A stretch of DNA of 64,000 bases from Ischnura elegans. Lineage: Eukaryota > Arthropoda > Insecta > Odonata > Coenagrionidae. Location of the stretch: NCBI RefSeq assembly GCF_921293095.1, contig NC_060257.1, forward strand, positions 89,393,449-89,457,448, read 5' to 3'. Made by a program: the position numbers and the translations under genes. Below are positions 46,671-58,157 of the stretch, in pieces (within the stretch, counting starts at the first letter, position 1; each line of letters opens with the position of its first letter). The notes beneath the pieces were generated by a model, which made no database searches, was not told the DNA's origin, and saw only the letters and a program-made list of their open reading frames with translations.

Positions 46671-47504
46671 ATGATATAAGTTACTTAGTGGAAGCCGATG
46701 ATTATATCTACTTTTTCTCTACGTTTATGTAAAAACAATGGGCTGAAAACAGGCTCCGCCATTTTGTTATAAATCTATGGTTATTGATGACACAAAATCT
46801 TTAAAACCCTTCAAATTGAAGAAAAAGATTTGCCAATTAAGATGGTATAACAGTTTTTTCGATGAAACTTATCATGAAACCACTGCACGAGGATAAAGTC
46901 GGCAATTTTCAGAAAAAATCGAGGGTGATCGTTTTTCGCTAAATTTGTTCAACTTTGACCTCACATACATTGTTAACGTGAATACAGGAAATAAATAATC
47001 CGGAAAGTTATGCACAATTTATTTGAGAATATGTATGCGAAATTTCAACTTCCTAGCTCAAAAAATCGATTTTGAGGTTTTGGCCAGTTTTTTTCGATTA
47101 TAGCCCGCTGTGCGACGTATTGGGCATTGAGACTGCCTTAGGACACAATCGTTCCTGTGGCCTAGCGAGTAAAGTATCATGCAACGACTCAAATGTTCCA
47201 CGGATCAAGTGACGGATGTTTTGATACTGCACACACACTGTGTGCAGCATAAAATCATTTGTGGGCATTTTCATGGTCTTAAAACATCGCAGAACCTATC
47301 AACAAGGTCCAGAGGATGTTGCATGACTGAATTCCTACGCGCATATTTATTTGCTGAAATTCAACTCCTACATTGCATAATAATTTGGGCAGTCGACTGT
47401 GGAGTGAATTTTGACTACCTTTTCCACGTCGTCCAGTTCGGCCAGTCGTTTCTACGTCGACGGCCCCTAACATTAGCTGCATGTGCGGCGTGTCACGGCC
47501 TTCC
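46671..47504. other. No recognised gene
   Basis: Non-coding by eye. Stretches such as TCAAAAAATCGATTTTGAG look like old repeat sequence, but no second copy is in the window. Confidence 0.4.
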
Positions 47505-47770
47505 CCGTCCAGGGGATAATTCCTATGAAGTTGCTCTCGATAAAAGTAGGTGGGGAGAAGCTTGATCAGGTACAGCAATTTAAGTATTTAGGCAGCACGT
47601 TAGAGGAAAACGGATACAGTACTAAAGACATAAGGCAGAGAATTGCATTAGCTAAGGAGGCGTTCATGAACAGGGCGGAGCTTCTGAGAGGTTCGTTATG
47701 TAAGAGTTTGAAGAAAAGGTTAGAGAAGAGTTTTATCTGGAGTGTAGCTCTCTACAGTGCAGAAACGTGA
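47505..47770 (+). pseudogene. RTE-like LINE fragment
   Basis: Open stretch: VGGEKLDQVQQFKYLGSTLE, KDIRQRIALAKEAFMNRAEL, KSFIWSVALYSAET, then a stop where related copies continue to TWTLRK. Same subfamily as 45441-46190. Confidence 0.75.
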
Positions 47771-48485
47771 CATTAAGGATTAATTAATTACTTGCTGACT
47801 TAATCTCACGGTCACTTAATTACTTTATGTGGGTTGATTACTTACCTGCAATTCATTGAGTATTATTTATATATTTACTCATGGAAATGTTAGTAACGAC
47901 TGGAACAAATATCATACCGAAGTAAATATAATAATTTAGCGCATATTAGTATTTTTGATTTTTCGTGTGATGAGATGCGTAGAAAACTGTAGATTGATAT
48001 ATATCCCAAAAAATGCTTAGGAATAAATAACGCCCTTATCAGAGTGTCTAAAATACTTAAAAATAGAGCAATATGCATTGATGATGTTTGGTAATAATGT
48101 GTTTAAGGCATAACTAGAAGGTTAATTTGTGGATAACTTTTAGAATACTCTTTCATACGTAAATTCCGAATTTCGTCATTTCCGTACATGTGCATTGCGA
48201 CGCAGATACGTCGCGGTATTTTTTAGTACAAGCCAGACTACTCAGACCATCTATCTCAGAATACTATCAGGGTGAGACTCGCGTGACTGAGGACTTATGC
48301 TTCGCACTGTGTTCTGGCACCTGGAATCGGGAAAAATTTAGGAATAGAGAAGCATGCCTCGGTGGGACTTTCACGGACGGTGAGAGTAAGTCAAACTGGC
48401 CCTTTAAAGACAGAGAAGGTATAGGCAATACCCGAAGTTCGAGCTAACAATAAGCGGAAAACATTGTTGCTCTCGCCGGCCGCCA
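47771..48485. other. No recognised feature
   Basis: AT-rich; nothing supported. Confidence 0.45.
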
Positions 48486-49803
48486 CAGTGGGGCCAAACC
48501 CCACTTTAAGTGGACAAAAGTCCAAAAATGAAAGTTTGAAATGGGGTTTTTTAAATATTAGGTTGGGTAAAAGAATGTTTGAACTGCAAAGCAGTGTATT
48601 TCACGGGTTGTTATGTGTGCACCTTCGCGTAGAAATAAGTGCCAAGTGAGAGAAAAGCGATGCACTGGTTCCGGAGTCGCAGACGCCTAAATTGGCGGTC
48701 GAATTTAAACTATGATAACAGTACACTGGCCCTTTTCATTTTATTTTTTAACTTGCAATCAATTGGAATAAGTATGGAAAATACACATTTGCTTTTACTA
48801 TTTATTTTTTGGAGAAAATAGCCTTGGAGAAATTAATTATTTTGAATGGAACGACGCGTCGTTGATTTTTCACCATGAAACGTTTTATTTAATTAGAGAA
48901 AAGTTATATAATCGGACGGAATCGTAACGTGATTTTTAGATATATTATCAATTGAAGAATGAGCTAAATAATGTAAAAGAAATCAACTGCCATCGAGTTG
49001 CAAAAACAGTTTTATGATAAAAGATAAGCTATGCATGACAAGCCGTAAGGGAATCTATCTGGCCGCTATGGCCGCATAGCAACGGGTAAACTATAATATA
49101 AACAGCGTCCATTCAGATAATATTATTTTGTAATAAATCAAATTTGCATGCATTATGTATTTTGTCTACTCATAGATAAAAGAGGTGAAGTTTTCTACAC
49201 AAGGGCTGAGATTTTTGAAATGTAGAGAGGCCATTCCCGAGGCTTCCACCCTGTCGTGAATGAAGTGCTCGATAAGGTTATTTCCGTTCAACTGAGGTGT
49301 ACTTATTCGATTCCGGAATGCCAATGTAGTACCTTTTCACTTTCTACGCGCAATAAACCATATTATATTGTATTTTATTTTTGAAAGTTAAAACTACCTC
49401 TTCAATGCAGTATTTTCTTTTTTTGTGCATTGGAAAATGGTACATGCAAACTTAAGAGCAAATCTTTATTTTTCTATTAAGAATGAAGGTTTTTCAAAGA
49501 TATTGCTAAAATAATTTTGCAAATTTTATATTCGATTTTTTCTGACCACTAGGATTATTGACGTGAACTTTTTTATTTTTATTATTTCAAATTTTTATAT
49601 ATCATCTATTTTTACAACTAATCAAGTTACTTTTAAAATACTAAAAGTAATAAAATCGAAAAAAAAATTAAAAAATCGAAAATAATGAAACTTTAAGATT
49701 GGATATCATTAAAGCGGTCTCTAAAACATATATATGAAAACTTCAGGGTTGTTAGTAAAAGTTTTTGACTTTTGTCCGTCTAAAGTGGGGTCTGGCCCCA
49801 CGG
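48486..49803. mobile_element. DNA transposon with about 45-bp inverted ends, non-coding
   Basis: The left end reads CAGTGGGGCCAAACCCCAC then TTTAAGTGGACAAAAGTC; the right end, reverse-complemented, CCGTGGGGCCAGACCCCAC then TTTAGACGGACAAAAGTC. The interior of about 1.2 kb is AT-rich with no transposase motif. The flanks are GGCCGC-rich on both sides (GGCCGCCA left, GGCCGCGG right), which may be a diverged 8-bp target duplication. Superfamily not assigned. Confidence 0.7.
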
Positions 49804-52369
49804 CCGCGGCCGTGGGGACCGACTTTTGAAAGTGACTGTAAATCATCCGAAACATTGAGCAAATGATTGTACTAACAGAATGTTGGGCTTGCCCTTAAAT
49901 TAGAATGATGCACAAGATGTGCATTACGCATGCATTTAAAAAAAATATTTCATCACCATCATGGATCTAATTCTATTTCGAAGTCATGGAAATAGCTCAC
50001 TATTGGTGGTTTTTGCTTTTCACATAGTCTCTTATTTCAGCTTCTAATGACTTTTATCACTCAACATAGGTTATGGAATAAAATAGAGCTCAATTTTTCG
50101 AGGGAATTTCGCGTCAGATATGCGGTCTTAAGACAGTTATGTTAATTTGTATACTAATTGATAAAATCCACTAATCTGGCATACCTAGATTTTTGTCGTT
50201 TTAAGTTCAAAAGACCAAGTTACGAACCAAAGAGCTGCAAATAAAAATGAGTTGCTCATCACCTTTACCTATCAATGAAGAGATTATATTTTTGAAATTT
50301 CATGAATGACCATTAATTGCGACATTTTTATTTTCTGGCCAAATTTCCAATATTATCTATTCATTTAAGAGGTGCGACAGATTATTTCTGCTATTATATT
50401 GTTTGGTCGAATCTTGCGATTGTCTCAGCAAAAAAAAATATTTCCAGTATGCCTCCGAATGTTTACTAAAAATTTTCCTCATATACCGCTATTTCTTTTT
50501 CACTTTCTGGGGAGGGATTTACTTCCGAGATTGCTGCATCATTGAAATGCATTAAAGATGGACTGGTAAGTAGTCTACGTAATCAAAATAAAAAGAATAG
50601 TATAATTGTGGATAATAAATACTTTTCGGGAAATTATTCGGACACAAAAAAGGATGTGACGGGTAAATGACTGAATGGTACAGCACATGATCTTTAGAAA
50701 AGAGAGGAATTATGCAGGAATTGATAAAGAAAGCTAGCGTCAAAGATCGGATTTGATTTTTAAAAACTATCCGCATGAAGAAGAGGAAAATCATTCAATT
50801 ATCAATCGATTGATTATGCCCGAAATTCCCGAGGTAAAATATATCAGTCCATGAGATGTATCAACGTTTCGCAAGGAACATATATATTGTAATTCGATGA
50901 TCACGGAAAAAAATTCGAGAAAAATGACATTCTCTCCTATTTACTCGAAAATGGAGTCCATTTCCATTAAGTTCCTTTCTACCAATTCGAATTTTTCTAA
51001 TCTTTCCAGTTGTCTAATTACCTTGGCAATAGATGAAAATCATAATGAATACTTCTCTCGCTCTCATTTTATGTCAGTCCTTTGAATTCAAAAACATTTA
51101 AAGCCCAGTTCAGATACATCTATTTTATTTCATATCTATAACTTTTGACTTATGTTCTCAATCAAATATGTTGGGATCATATATATGATTAAAAATAAAG
51201 TAGAATAAAGAAGTTATGAAGTTCACAAACGTCAACTTACACCTCTCATTTCACCATGAGAGGAATCGGTAATGGACCAAATTGATCAATTGCTTCGGAT
51301 AACTACATTAAAGAAATTACAGAGGCTTAAATTGGGCATATAATTTTCTTGTGAAAGTCAAAATTTCAGTCAAAGCGGTCACTCTTGGAGAGGACGTCCC
51401 CCGCTCGGAGGGTCGAGGAGAGAGGTCAGCGACTCCAGGAAAGGGTTACGGATTAGCTACCCTTCGGACCACGCCCAACTCCCTTCTACCTGCGAAATGA
51501 CCCCAGAAAACGCATAGTACCTATCAGCCTTTTTATTTTTTTATTCTATCTTTGCTGACAAATAATATCGCATCATAAATCAATAAAACTCGAAGGAATT
51601 ACTCAAAAGGCATAGGATAGAATCACAGATGATTAACTTGAAAAGGGAGAGTACATCGATACCTCCACTTCACAAACGCTCAACAATCGCCCACCGAAAC
51701 AAATCCGCTCATCTAGGTACTGGAGGGGGCGCGCCCTATCCTCTGTAACGGCGGGGAGTGAAGCAAGAGGGGCGTGGCCAAATTGCGCATTTAGCCATGT
51801 TACCGGGCCCCGCTATAACACTGAGTCTTACGAGGCAACGACTAATTTTTGCTCTTTACTCATGAAATAATGACTTTGAGCATTTTCCGCGAAAGGTGCG
51901 GTGGAAATAAATAGTAATTTATACCTAATGAATTAATTTATGCTCGAGTAGAGCCGTTGTGACCCGCAGGGAGAACAACGGACAATTAGATGTTCAGTCA
52001 AACATATTTAACTCATTGTCAATGTCACTCGGAAAACAATGGCTGAAAATTCGAAAATTGCATTAATTTTTACTTTCTGAAACTTAATCCAGAATTAAAA
52101 GATCGATTGAACATGTTGCTATGCAATCTTCGTTTATTCTGCGAACATAATTCGAATTCGATCTTCACCATTGAACTCGTCATGAACTGCTCCTGTACGA
52201 TATAAATATTGATCAAACCGTAATTTAAATATTTTTTTCAAAAGAACTAAGCAGAAATACCACAAGACTTTATTTTATGTAATTCCATTTTCACTGTCAA
52301 AGCCCCTGGAAAAGAGCGATGCTACCTCTCGTAATGCAACTCAACTACGGTCAAAAAATTACCAAATCA
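49804..52369. other. No recognised gene; GC-rich patch at about 51380-51830
   Basis: Most of it is AT-rich without motifs. The 51380-51830 patch is conspicuously GC-rich with several CpGs and could be a promoter, an exon or an old repeat; nothing in it is recognisable. Confidence 0.4.
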
Positions 52370-52867
52370 CTACGTTTCCGTATAAACAGCGTAGTTTCCT
52401 TCGTCAAAGAAAACGAAAGGCATTGGTTGCGATTCTTTACCCAGCATCAGGGTATTCATAATATACAAATCATTTGGTTATAGAAATCCCTGTTTGGACG
52501 AATGTTAATGGCCAATTTTAACCTCATTTGAAAAAGGCCAGATTGGCGCCCATGTGATGCCACTCCACGTGACGTCACAGGGACCTAGTTTCTATACGAG
52601 TAGACAGGAGTTTTACATCGTCTGAGATTACCAATGCATGCATGAGGCACAGAGCTCAGGGAAACATTATCTTAATGATCGCCTATTAAAATTTCCTTAG
52701 GTCGGAAAGTTTCCTTTGTTTGATAAGGTATTAATAATCCTTATTTAAGATGCAGACTGCTAGCAGGGTACTCTGCTACCTGCTAGCTGTCTGCATCGCA
52801 GCGTCGCACATACCCTCGCTCCAAGGTCACCTCACGCGGAGGCAGCGGAAACCAGAATGACGTCAAT
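52370..52867 (-). repeat. Dispersed repeat R1, copy 2 (inverted), cut by the LTR element
   Basis: Inverted relative to 27880-28360. It runs up to AGAATGACGTCAAT and stops exactly where the left LTR begins. The sequence after the right LTR (59437 on) does not continue the repeat. Confidence 0.7.
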
Positions 52868-53258
52868 TGTAAGACCCCCGATGCTCTAAGGGGTGCCGCC
52901 GATCAATTGGCAGGGATTTTTGAAAGGAAACTCATACACTACGGAGAGATGATTTTATTGTTGTACTCGTTTACATTACGCCACCACGCGTCCGACTACT
53001 CACGACTGCGTCTCCACAGCCCGCCTTCGCTGACCTCCCCTCCTCCTCCTTCTCCCTCCTCAGCCATCGTGTTTCTTTCACCAAGCTCTGCAGTTTCCCA
53101 CGGGAGGTTGGAGCAGCCACTGGATACGCGGAGGTAAAGCGATCCGACCCTTCGCAAAGGCAGAAACTTGGGAAGGAATATAAAAGAGAGTGTAGGTGAT
53201 GGGTTGAGGCGTGAAAAGGGTGGGAACGGAAGTGACTCTGCTGTTTCTGTCTCTTACA
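52868..53258 (-). repeat. 3' LTR (391 bp)
   Basis: Starts TGTAAGAC and ends CTTACA on the plus strand, so each end is a short inverted repeat TGTAAG/CTTACA. AATAAA on the element's sense strand (52954-52959) is a likely polyadenylation signal. It differs from the 5' LTR at two sites, one being TATAAAAG here against TATGAAAG in the other. Confidence 0.97.
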
Positions 53259-53271
53259 TCACTTTCCCCTC
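53259..53271 (-). promoter_or_regulatory. Polypurine tract
   Basis: Sense strand GAGGGGAAAGTGA directly abuts the 3' LTR, the standard place for plus-strand DNA priming. Confidence 0.85.
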
Positions 53272-53966
53272 AAACTGCCTTTAATCTAATTGATTATAGG
53301 CCTCGTCTGCTTCACCCATTGAATCCTGTGAAAAATCCGTACATGGAAATGGAGAACACAAAGAATAAAATACAAGGAGCCTTGGAATGGGTGGACTCGG
53401 TGATGACACAGAGGCTAAATACATTATATGTCCCCAAGGCACTAATTAGTCAAAACAAAATCCTCCAGCAAAACACTAAAATAGCAAATACAAAGAGAGA
53501 AAGAGAAATAAGGTTTTATACGTAAAATTGACAAACACTGCATTGCAAATGCATCCATTCGTTAATGTTCATTCATTGAAATTCTACCCAAACATAATCA
53601 GAAGCATAAAAATATCCTGATTCTCTCCCACTAATTAGAATTCATCTCATAACCAGAGTTTTTCACTTTTTAACATGCTCAGCTCCATAAAAATTACAAC
53701 CAGTAGATTATACTGAAAACTCAAAATTCCGTAACATACTATAAAAAAAACTGTTCGTTCCACGAAAAGACATAATTTACTCACAAATCTTAAATGACTT
53801 TCTCGGCCAGCTGTTCAAAAAAGTACACAGCGGCCCCACTTAACAAACACACGATAACAACACACGATATCAACAAACAGCTCTACTCTTTCTCTTCTCT
53901 CTACGCTCTAATGCGAACTCTACGCTTTCTCTTCTCTTACAATTCTCTCTGCCGAAGCACTAACAC
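53272..53966 (-). other. Non-coding 3' region between pol and the polypurine tract
   Basis: About 690 bp with no minus-strand frame of note and no envelope-like motif. AT-rich compared with pol. Confidence 0.7.
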
Positions 53967-56900
53967 TTACGTCTTCCCTTCTGAGGACGGTCCGGTTTGC
54001 GACCTCAAAAGATAGGGAGAGCGGGCGGGATGGGTTGGAGAGATAAGGATGTTGTCATCTGCGTCGCTACTCCTGCTGTCTCCGCGGCCTTCCGCGGTAT
54101 GTGCTGGCGTACGGGGTGTGGAAATGGGAGAAGCAAGGGCACTATCGTCTTCTTCACGGCCTTCACTGGAATGTGCGTACTCTCTTAGAGTACTGCTCTC
54201 GCTGGGTAGGCAGCTCGCTGGGGTTCTACGGGGAGTGCCCTCTCGTACACCCAACGGCTCTGGAGGCGTAGGGGTAGGTCGGGGCCTCAGGAGATAAGGG
54301 CTCCTTTGCCGGGCAGCTGCTTGCGACTCGGTCGTCGACGGGTATCTCTGCTCCTCCGTGCTCTCCGGCGTAGAGGCCTCTTCTGCTCGTTCTCTCTCGG
54401 CTATTGGCGATCCGGGCTCTTGGATCGCCGCTTCCTGCCTCTCTCCGCCCTCCGATGACGATGTCGACACATGACTCAGTTCCTCCAACCGTTCTTCGTC
54501 CTCCGACTCGGCCAATATATGGGATCGGGGGGACATGACACCAGGGCGAGGGGGAATATGGGAAAAGGGAGTGTCTCCTATTGGGCTTGCTGGGCCACGC
54601 ACAATTTCCGCTGATTTGGTGGGGGGGTGTTTCCGTGGTCTTCCTCGACGACGTTCTCCACACGGGGGAAAACCTAGAGTTGGCAAATTACCTAAATGCA
54701 ACTTTAAGCGATTTTTGTGCACCAAAAGAGATCTGTAGGGGAGTTGAATTCGCACGTTGCACGGGGGAATCACTTCCGTCACTAGGTAGGGCCCTTTCCA
54801 CGGGTAATGGAATTTTTTCGCTCCGCCTGTCTTCGTGCACGGGTCACTCAGGTAGACGTATTGACCACACTCATATGCCACGTCCTTCGTCCCCCTGTTA
54901 AAAACCGCCGCCCTCTCTCGGCGAGCGCGCGCGTCATTGATCTTACATCTACTCCGTAATGTCTCCAATTTCTCTTTCAATCCCTGAAGATACTTATTGT
55001 CAAACTGTCCCAATGTCGGTTCAAAGTACTCGAAGGGAGATCGCATGACGTGCCCGAAAACGATTTCATGAGGCGAGAAGCCTGTACTGCGATGAATTTT
55101 TGTATTGTAGCAGAGGACAGCGTACGGGACCCACGTATCCCAGTCCGAGTTTTTGTCGTTAACGTAGTGGCTAAGTATACCAGCAATTGTTCTATGTACC
55201 CTCTCCACTTTCCCGTTCGATTCTGGATGGTAAGGAGAAGAGCGAAGTCTGGAAATTTTCATTAGTTCGCACACCTTTTTAAAGAAATCGGACATATAGT
55301 TTGCACCCTGATCCGTGAGAACCTTGACCGGTACCCCAAACCTTAGAATCCACCTTCTCACGAATACCGAGGCGATCGTCTCCGCCTTTTGGTCCGGTAA
55401 AGGAATCATTTCTAGGTAACGGGAAAAATTATCAATAATAGATAGACTGTATTTGTTACCATACTCACTACATGGAAGGGGCCCGACGGTGTCCAAAGAA
55501 ACGAAATCGAATGGTCTATCGGAAGAGGGTAATTCCTGAATGGGTGCCCTTGTTCTCCCGTAAGGGCTTCGACGGTGGCATGCGACGCAGTCTCTAAGAG
55601 CTTCTTTAATGTCCTTCGCTAAATTTCGCCACCAATATGATGCCCGCACTCTCTCGAGTGTAGGCCGGATCCCTAGATGCCCCGACAATGGATGATCATG
55701 GAAGTTTTTAATTATATCTTTCCTCAATTTCTCGGGGGCCACTATTTTCTCACCATCTTTGGTTTTCTTATAGAGAACGCCCCCTTTCACAAAGAATCCT
55801 ATCTGCGTTCGCAACCGTTTGCATTCGGCGTCGTCGTTCTGATAGTCAATTATTTCGTCACATAGCCCTCGTTCAACCGTTCGTACCTTCCGACTGAGTG
55901 CGTCGGCGTTTGAATGAAGCTTCCCTGGTTTGTGTATAATTTCATAGTCGAACTCGCTCAATTTCAACGTCCACCTTACCAAGCGGCTGTTAGGATCCTT
56001 AAGACTCAATAGCCATTTGAGGGCCGCGTGGTCTGTAATGATTTTAAATTTTCGACCAAATAAATAACATCTGAAATGTCCCGTAGCCCATACGGCCCCA
56101 AGGAGTTCCTTCTCCGTGGCTGAGTAATTTGTTTCGGCGCTGTTCAATTGTCTAGAGGCATAAGCGACGGGATGCTCTTCTCCGTTTATCTCCTGCGATA
56201 GAACCGCGCCTAAGGCATAATTTGAGGCATCCGTAGAAAGGATGAAAGTTTTTCTGAAATCTGGGTACACTAGAATAGGGCTTTTAGTAAGCGCTGACTT
56301 AAGCTCCCTCATCGCCACTTCGCAATCGTCTGACCAGCTAAAAGTTGCCCCCTTTTTCAGCAGTCTCGTCAGGGGCTTTGCTATACTGGCATAGTCCTTC
56401 ACGAACCTCCGGTAGTAATTGGCTAAACCTAGGAAGGACTGTAGTTCCTTCGTGCAACTGGGCGTGGGATATTCATTTACTGCCGAAAGCTTCGATGGAT
56501 CGGGAAAAACTCCGTCCTTCGTTATCACATGACCCAAGTAATTCACCTTGTCGTGGGCAAAGTGGCATTTATCAAATTTCAGAGTCAAACCTGCGATTCT
56601 CAGTCTCTCCAAAATGCCCCTCAGTCGTTCTGCATGTTCTTCAATTGTGGAGCTAAACACTACCACGTCATCTAAATAGACGAGACAATGCGCCGGTTTC
56701 AGCCCGCGCAGAACGCTGTCCATAAGCCGCTGGAAACTGGCGGGGGCATTGCGTAGCCCAAACGGCATTCGCGTATATTCCCAATGCCCGCTCTCCGTAT
56801 TAAATGCCGTTTTTGGTTGTGACTCTCTGTCCATGGGAATTTGATGGTAACCGCTTGTTAAGTCCATCGTAGTAAAGTATCGGCAATTCCCTAAATAGTC

Positions 56901-58157
56901 CAAGGTCTCGACTATATTCGGCAGGGGATAAACATCAGGAGTCGTAATGGCGTTTAATGCCCTGTAATCTACGCAAAACCTATACGAATCTTTCCCATCA
57001 GTCGATTTCTTAGGGACAACAACAATTGGGGCGGCCCAGGAGCTGGTACTAGGCACTATGACACCCGCCTCTAACTGCTCCCTCACTAGCCTATCGACTA
57101 TTTCCTTCTGGTGGAATGGCGTGCGGTATGCCTTCCTATAGATTGGCCTTTCGCTAGACGTTGGAATATGATGTGTCACCAATTTTGTCGGCGGTGGAAG
57201 ACCCTTACCGGCAAACAGATCCTTATATTCCTCAAGAATTGGCAATAGAGCGTCACGTTCCCCGCAGTTTAAATGCACAAGTTTATCCGCAAAACAGACT
57301 TCGCCCTCGCAACGCCGCACCGCATGCACTCGCGGACCCCAATCAGCTTCCTCTTCCGCCCCTCTATCTTCCCATTGTGTAGCGGAAGCTAAAATCGTTC
57401 CCTTCCTTAGCGTTACCTCTCCTTCGTTGAAGTTAGCTACTTGAACAATTACTTCACGGTTTTCATTCACTCTTGACATGCTTCTAGTCACTACACAGCC
57501 CTCCAGATCCTCAAAGTTTGGTTCGATAAGGATATCAGCGCCGATAGGGATTTGTAGGTCAGGTACATTGACACTAATTAGTTTTTCACATCTACCCGGC
57601 AATATTTCTGTCTCTATTGACCGGATTAAAAACCCCGTGTCACTCCGCTTTCGGATTTCTTTCATTATTCCTACATTCGCTTGTTCCCCGTGGTTGCCCC
57701 TCAAACCCCAGGTCTCATTCCCTACGGAGAGTGTTCCCTGTTTAATGTTTATACAGCAACCTAACTTTTCTAGGAAATCTAAACCTAATATCCCCTCGTA
57801 ATCCCCTAGTTCACTCACAACTTGCATGAAACACTTATATTGAACACCGTTTACAAAAAATTCAATAACCTTTTCCCCAAAACTTTTCACCACATCACCA
57901 GTAATGCCCCTCACGCGATAAGGGGACCGTTTAATACCCTCATTCCCACACACATCACTGCACACGAGGGATACCTGAGCGCCGGTGTCACACAGGAACC
58001 TGGCCGTTCTTCCCCCGATGCTCACCACCGCCACCAAATCCATAGGTCCGCCTCTTTTCTCCACCCTCGGAAGGAAGACATCTAGTAGGGGCCGGAATTG
58101 GCGGCGTTGCCGGCCCCGCCGTCGTTTAACTCCGTAGTCTGCTGCCTCCGTCTGCAT
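53967..58157 (-). CDS. pol: Pol polyprotein: protease, RT, RNase H, integrase
   Basis: 1,396 codons from the first in-frame ATG, without a stop. That ATG lies inside gag, so translation is more likely by -1 frameshift at 58124-58130. Residues: aspartic protease DTGA 57-60 with ILGLDFL 123-129; reverse transcriptase about 340-590 with FCVDYRALN, the TTMDLTSGYHQI motif and YLDD 494-497; RNase H about 636-755 with Asp643, Glu682, Asp709 and Asp752; integrase zinc finger His822, His827, Cys857, Cys860; integrase core Asp889, Asp949, Glu985 with exactly 35 residues between the last two; GPY/F module near 1121. Then AT-hook-like RGRPRK 1171-1176 and a tail of about 220 residues rich in Ser, Pro, Glu and Thr. 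All catalytic residues I can check are present. It copies and integrates the element DNA. Confidence 0.97.
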   Translation of the reverse strand: MQTEAADYGVKRRRGRQRRQFRPLLDVFLPRVEKRGGPMDLVAVVSIGGRTARFLCDTGAQVSLVCSDVCGNEGIKRSPYRVRGITGDVVKSFGEKVIEFFVNGVQYKCFMQVVSELGDYEGILGLDFLEKLGCCINIKQGTLSVGNETWGLRGNHGEQANVGIMKEIRKRSDTGFLIRSIETEILPGRCEKLISVNVPDLQIPIGADILIEPNFEDLEGCVVTRSMSRVNENREVIVQVANFNEGEVTLRKGTILASATQWEDRGAEEEADWGPRVHAVRRCEGEVCFADKLVHLNCGERDALLPILEEYKDLFAGKGLPPPTKLVTHHIPTSSERPIYRKAYRTPFHQKEIVDRLVREQLEAGVIVPSTSSWAAPIVVVPKKSTDGKDSYRFCVDYRALNAITTPDVYPLPNIVETLDYLGNCRYFTTMDLTSGYHQIPMDRESQPKTAFNTESGHWEYTRMPFGLRNAPASFQRLMDSVLRGLKPAHCLVYLDDVVVFSSTIEEHAERLRGILERLRIAGLTLKFDKCHFAHDKVNYLGHVITKDGVFPDPSKLSAVNEYPTPSCTKELQSFLGLANYYRRFVKDYASIAKPLTRLLKKGATFSWSDDCEVAMRELKSALTKSPILVYPDFRKTFILSTDASNYALGAVLSQEINGEEHPVAYASRQLNSAETNYSATEKELLGAVWATGHFRCYLFGRKFKIITDHAALKWLLSLKDPNSRLVRWTLKLSEFDYEIIHKPGKLHSNADALSRKVRTVERGLCDEIIDYQNDDAECKRLRTQIGFFVKGGVLYKKTKDGEKIVAPEKLRKDIIKNFHDHPLSGHLGIRPTLERVRASYWWRNLAKDIKEALRDCVACHRRSPYGRTRAPIQELPSSDRPFDFVSLDTVGPLPCSEYGNKYSLSIIDNFSRYLEMIPLPDQKAETIASVFVRRWILRFGVPVKVLTDQGANYMSDFFKKVCELMKISRLRSSPYHPESNGKVERVHRTIAGILSHYVNDKNSDWDTWVPYAVLCYNTKIHRSTGFSPHEIVFGHVMRSPFEYFEPTLGQFDNKYLQGLKEKLETLRSRCKINDARARRERAAVFNRGTKDVAYECGQYVYLSDPCTKTGGAKKFHYPWKGPYLVTEVIPPCNVRIQLPYRSLLVHKNRLKLHLGNLPTLGFPPCGERRRGRPRKHPPTKSAEIVRGPASPIGDTPFSHIPPRPGVMSPRSHILAESEDEERLEELSHVSTSSSEGGERQEAAIQEPGSPIAERERAEEASTPESTEEQRYPSTTESQAAARQRSPYLLRPRPTPTPPEPLGVREGTPRRTPASCLPSESSTLREYAHSSEGREEDDSALASPISTPRTPAHTAEGRGDSRSSDADDNILISPTHPARSPYLLRSQTGPSSEGKT

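Noticed and set aside
53272-53966. Envelope gene in the gypsy element
   Set aside because: No minus-strand frame, signal peptide or membrane segment fits.
53967-54600. Chromodomain at the integrase C-terminus
   Set aside because: The tail is low complexity with an AT-hook-like core; no aromatic-cage or chromodomain pattern is visible.
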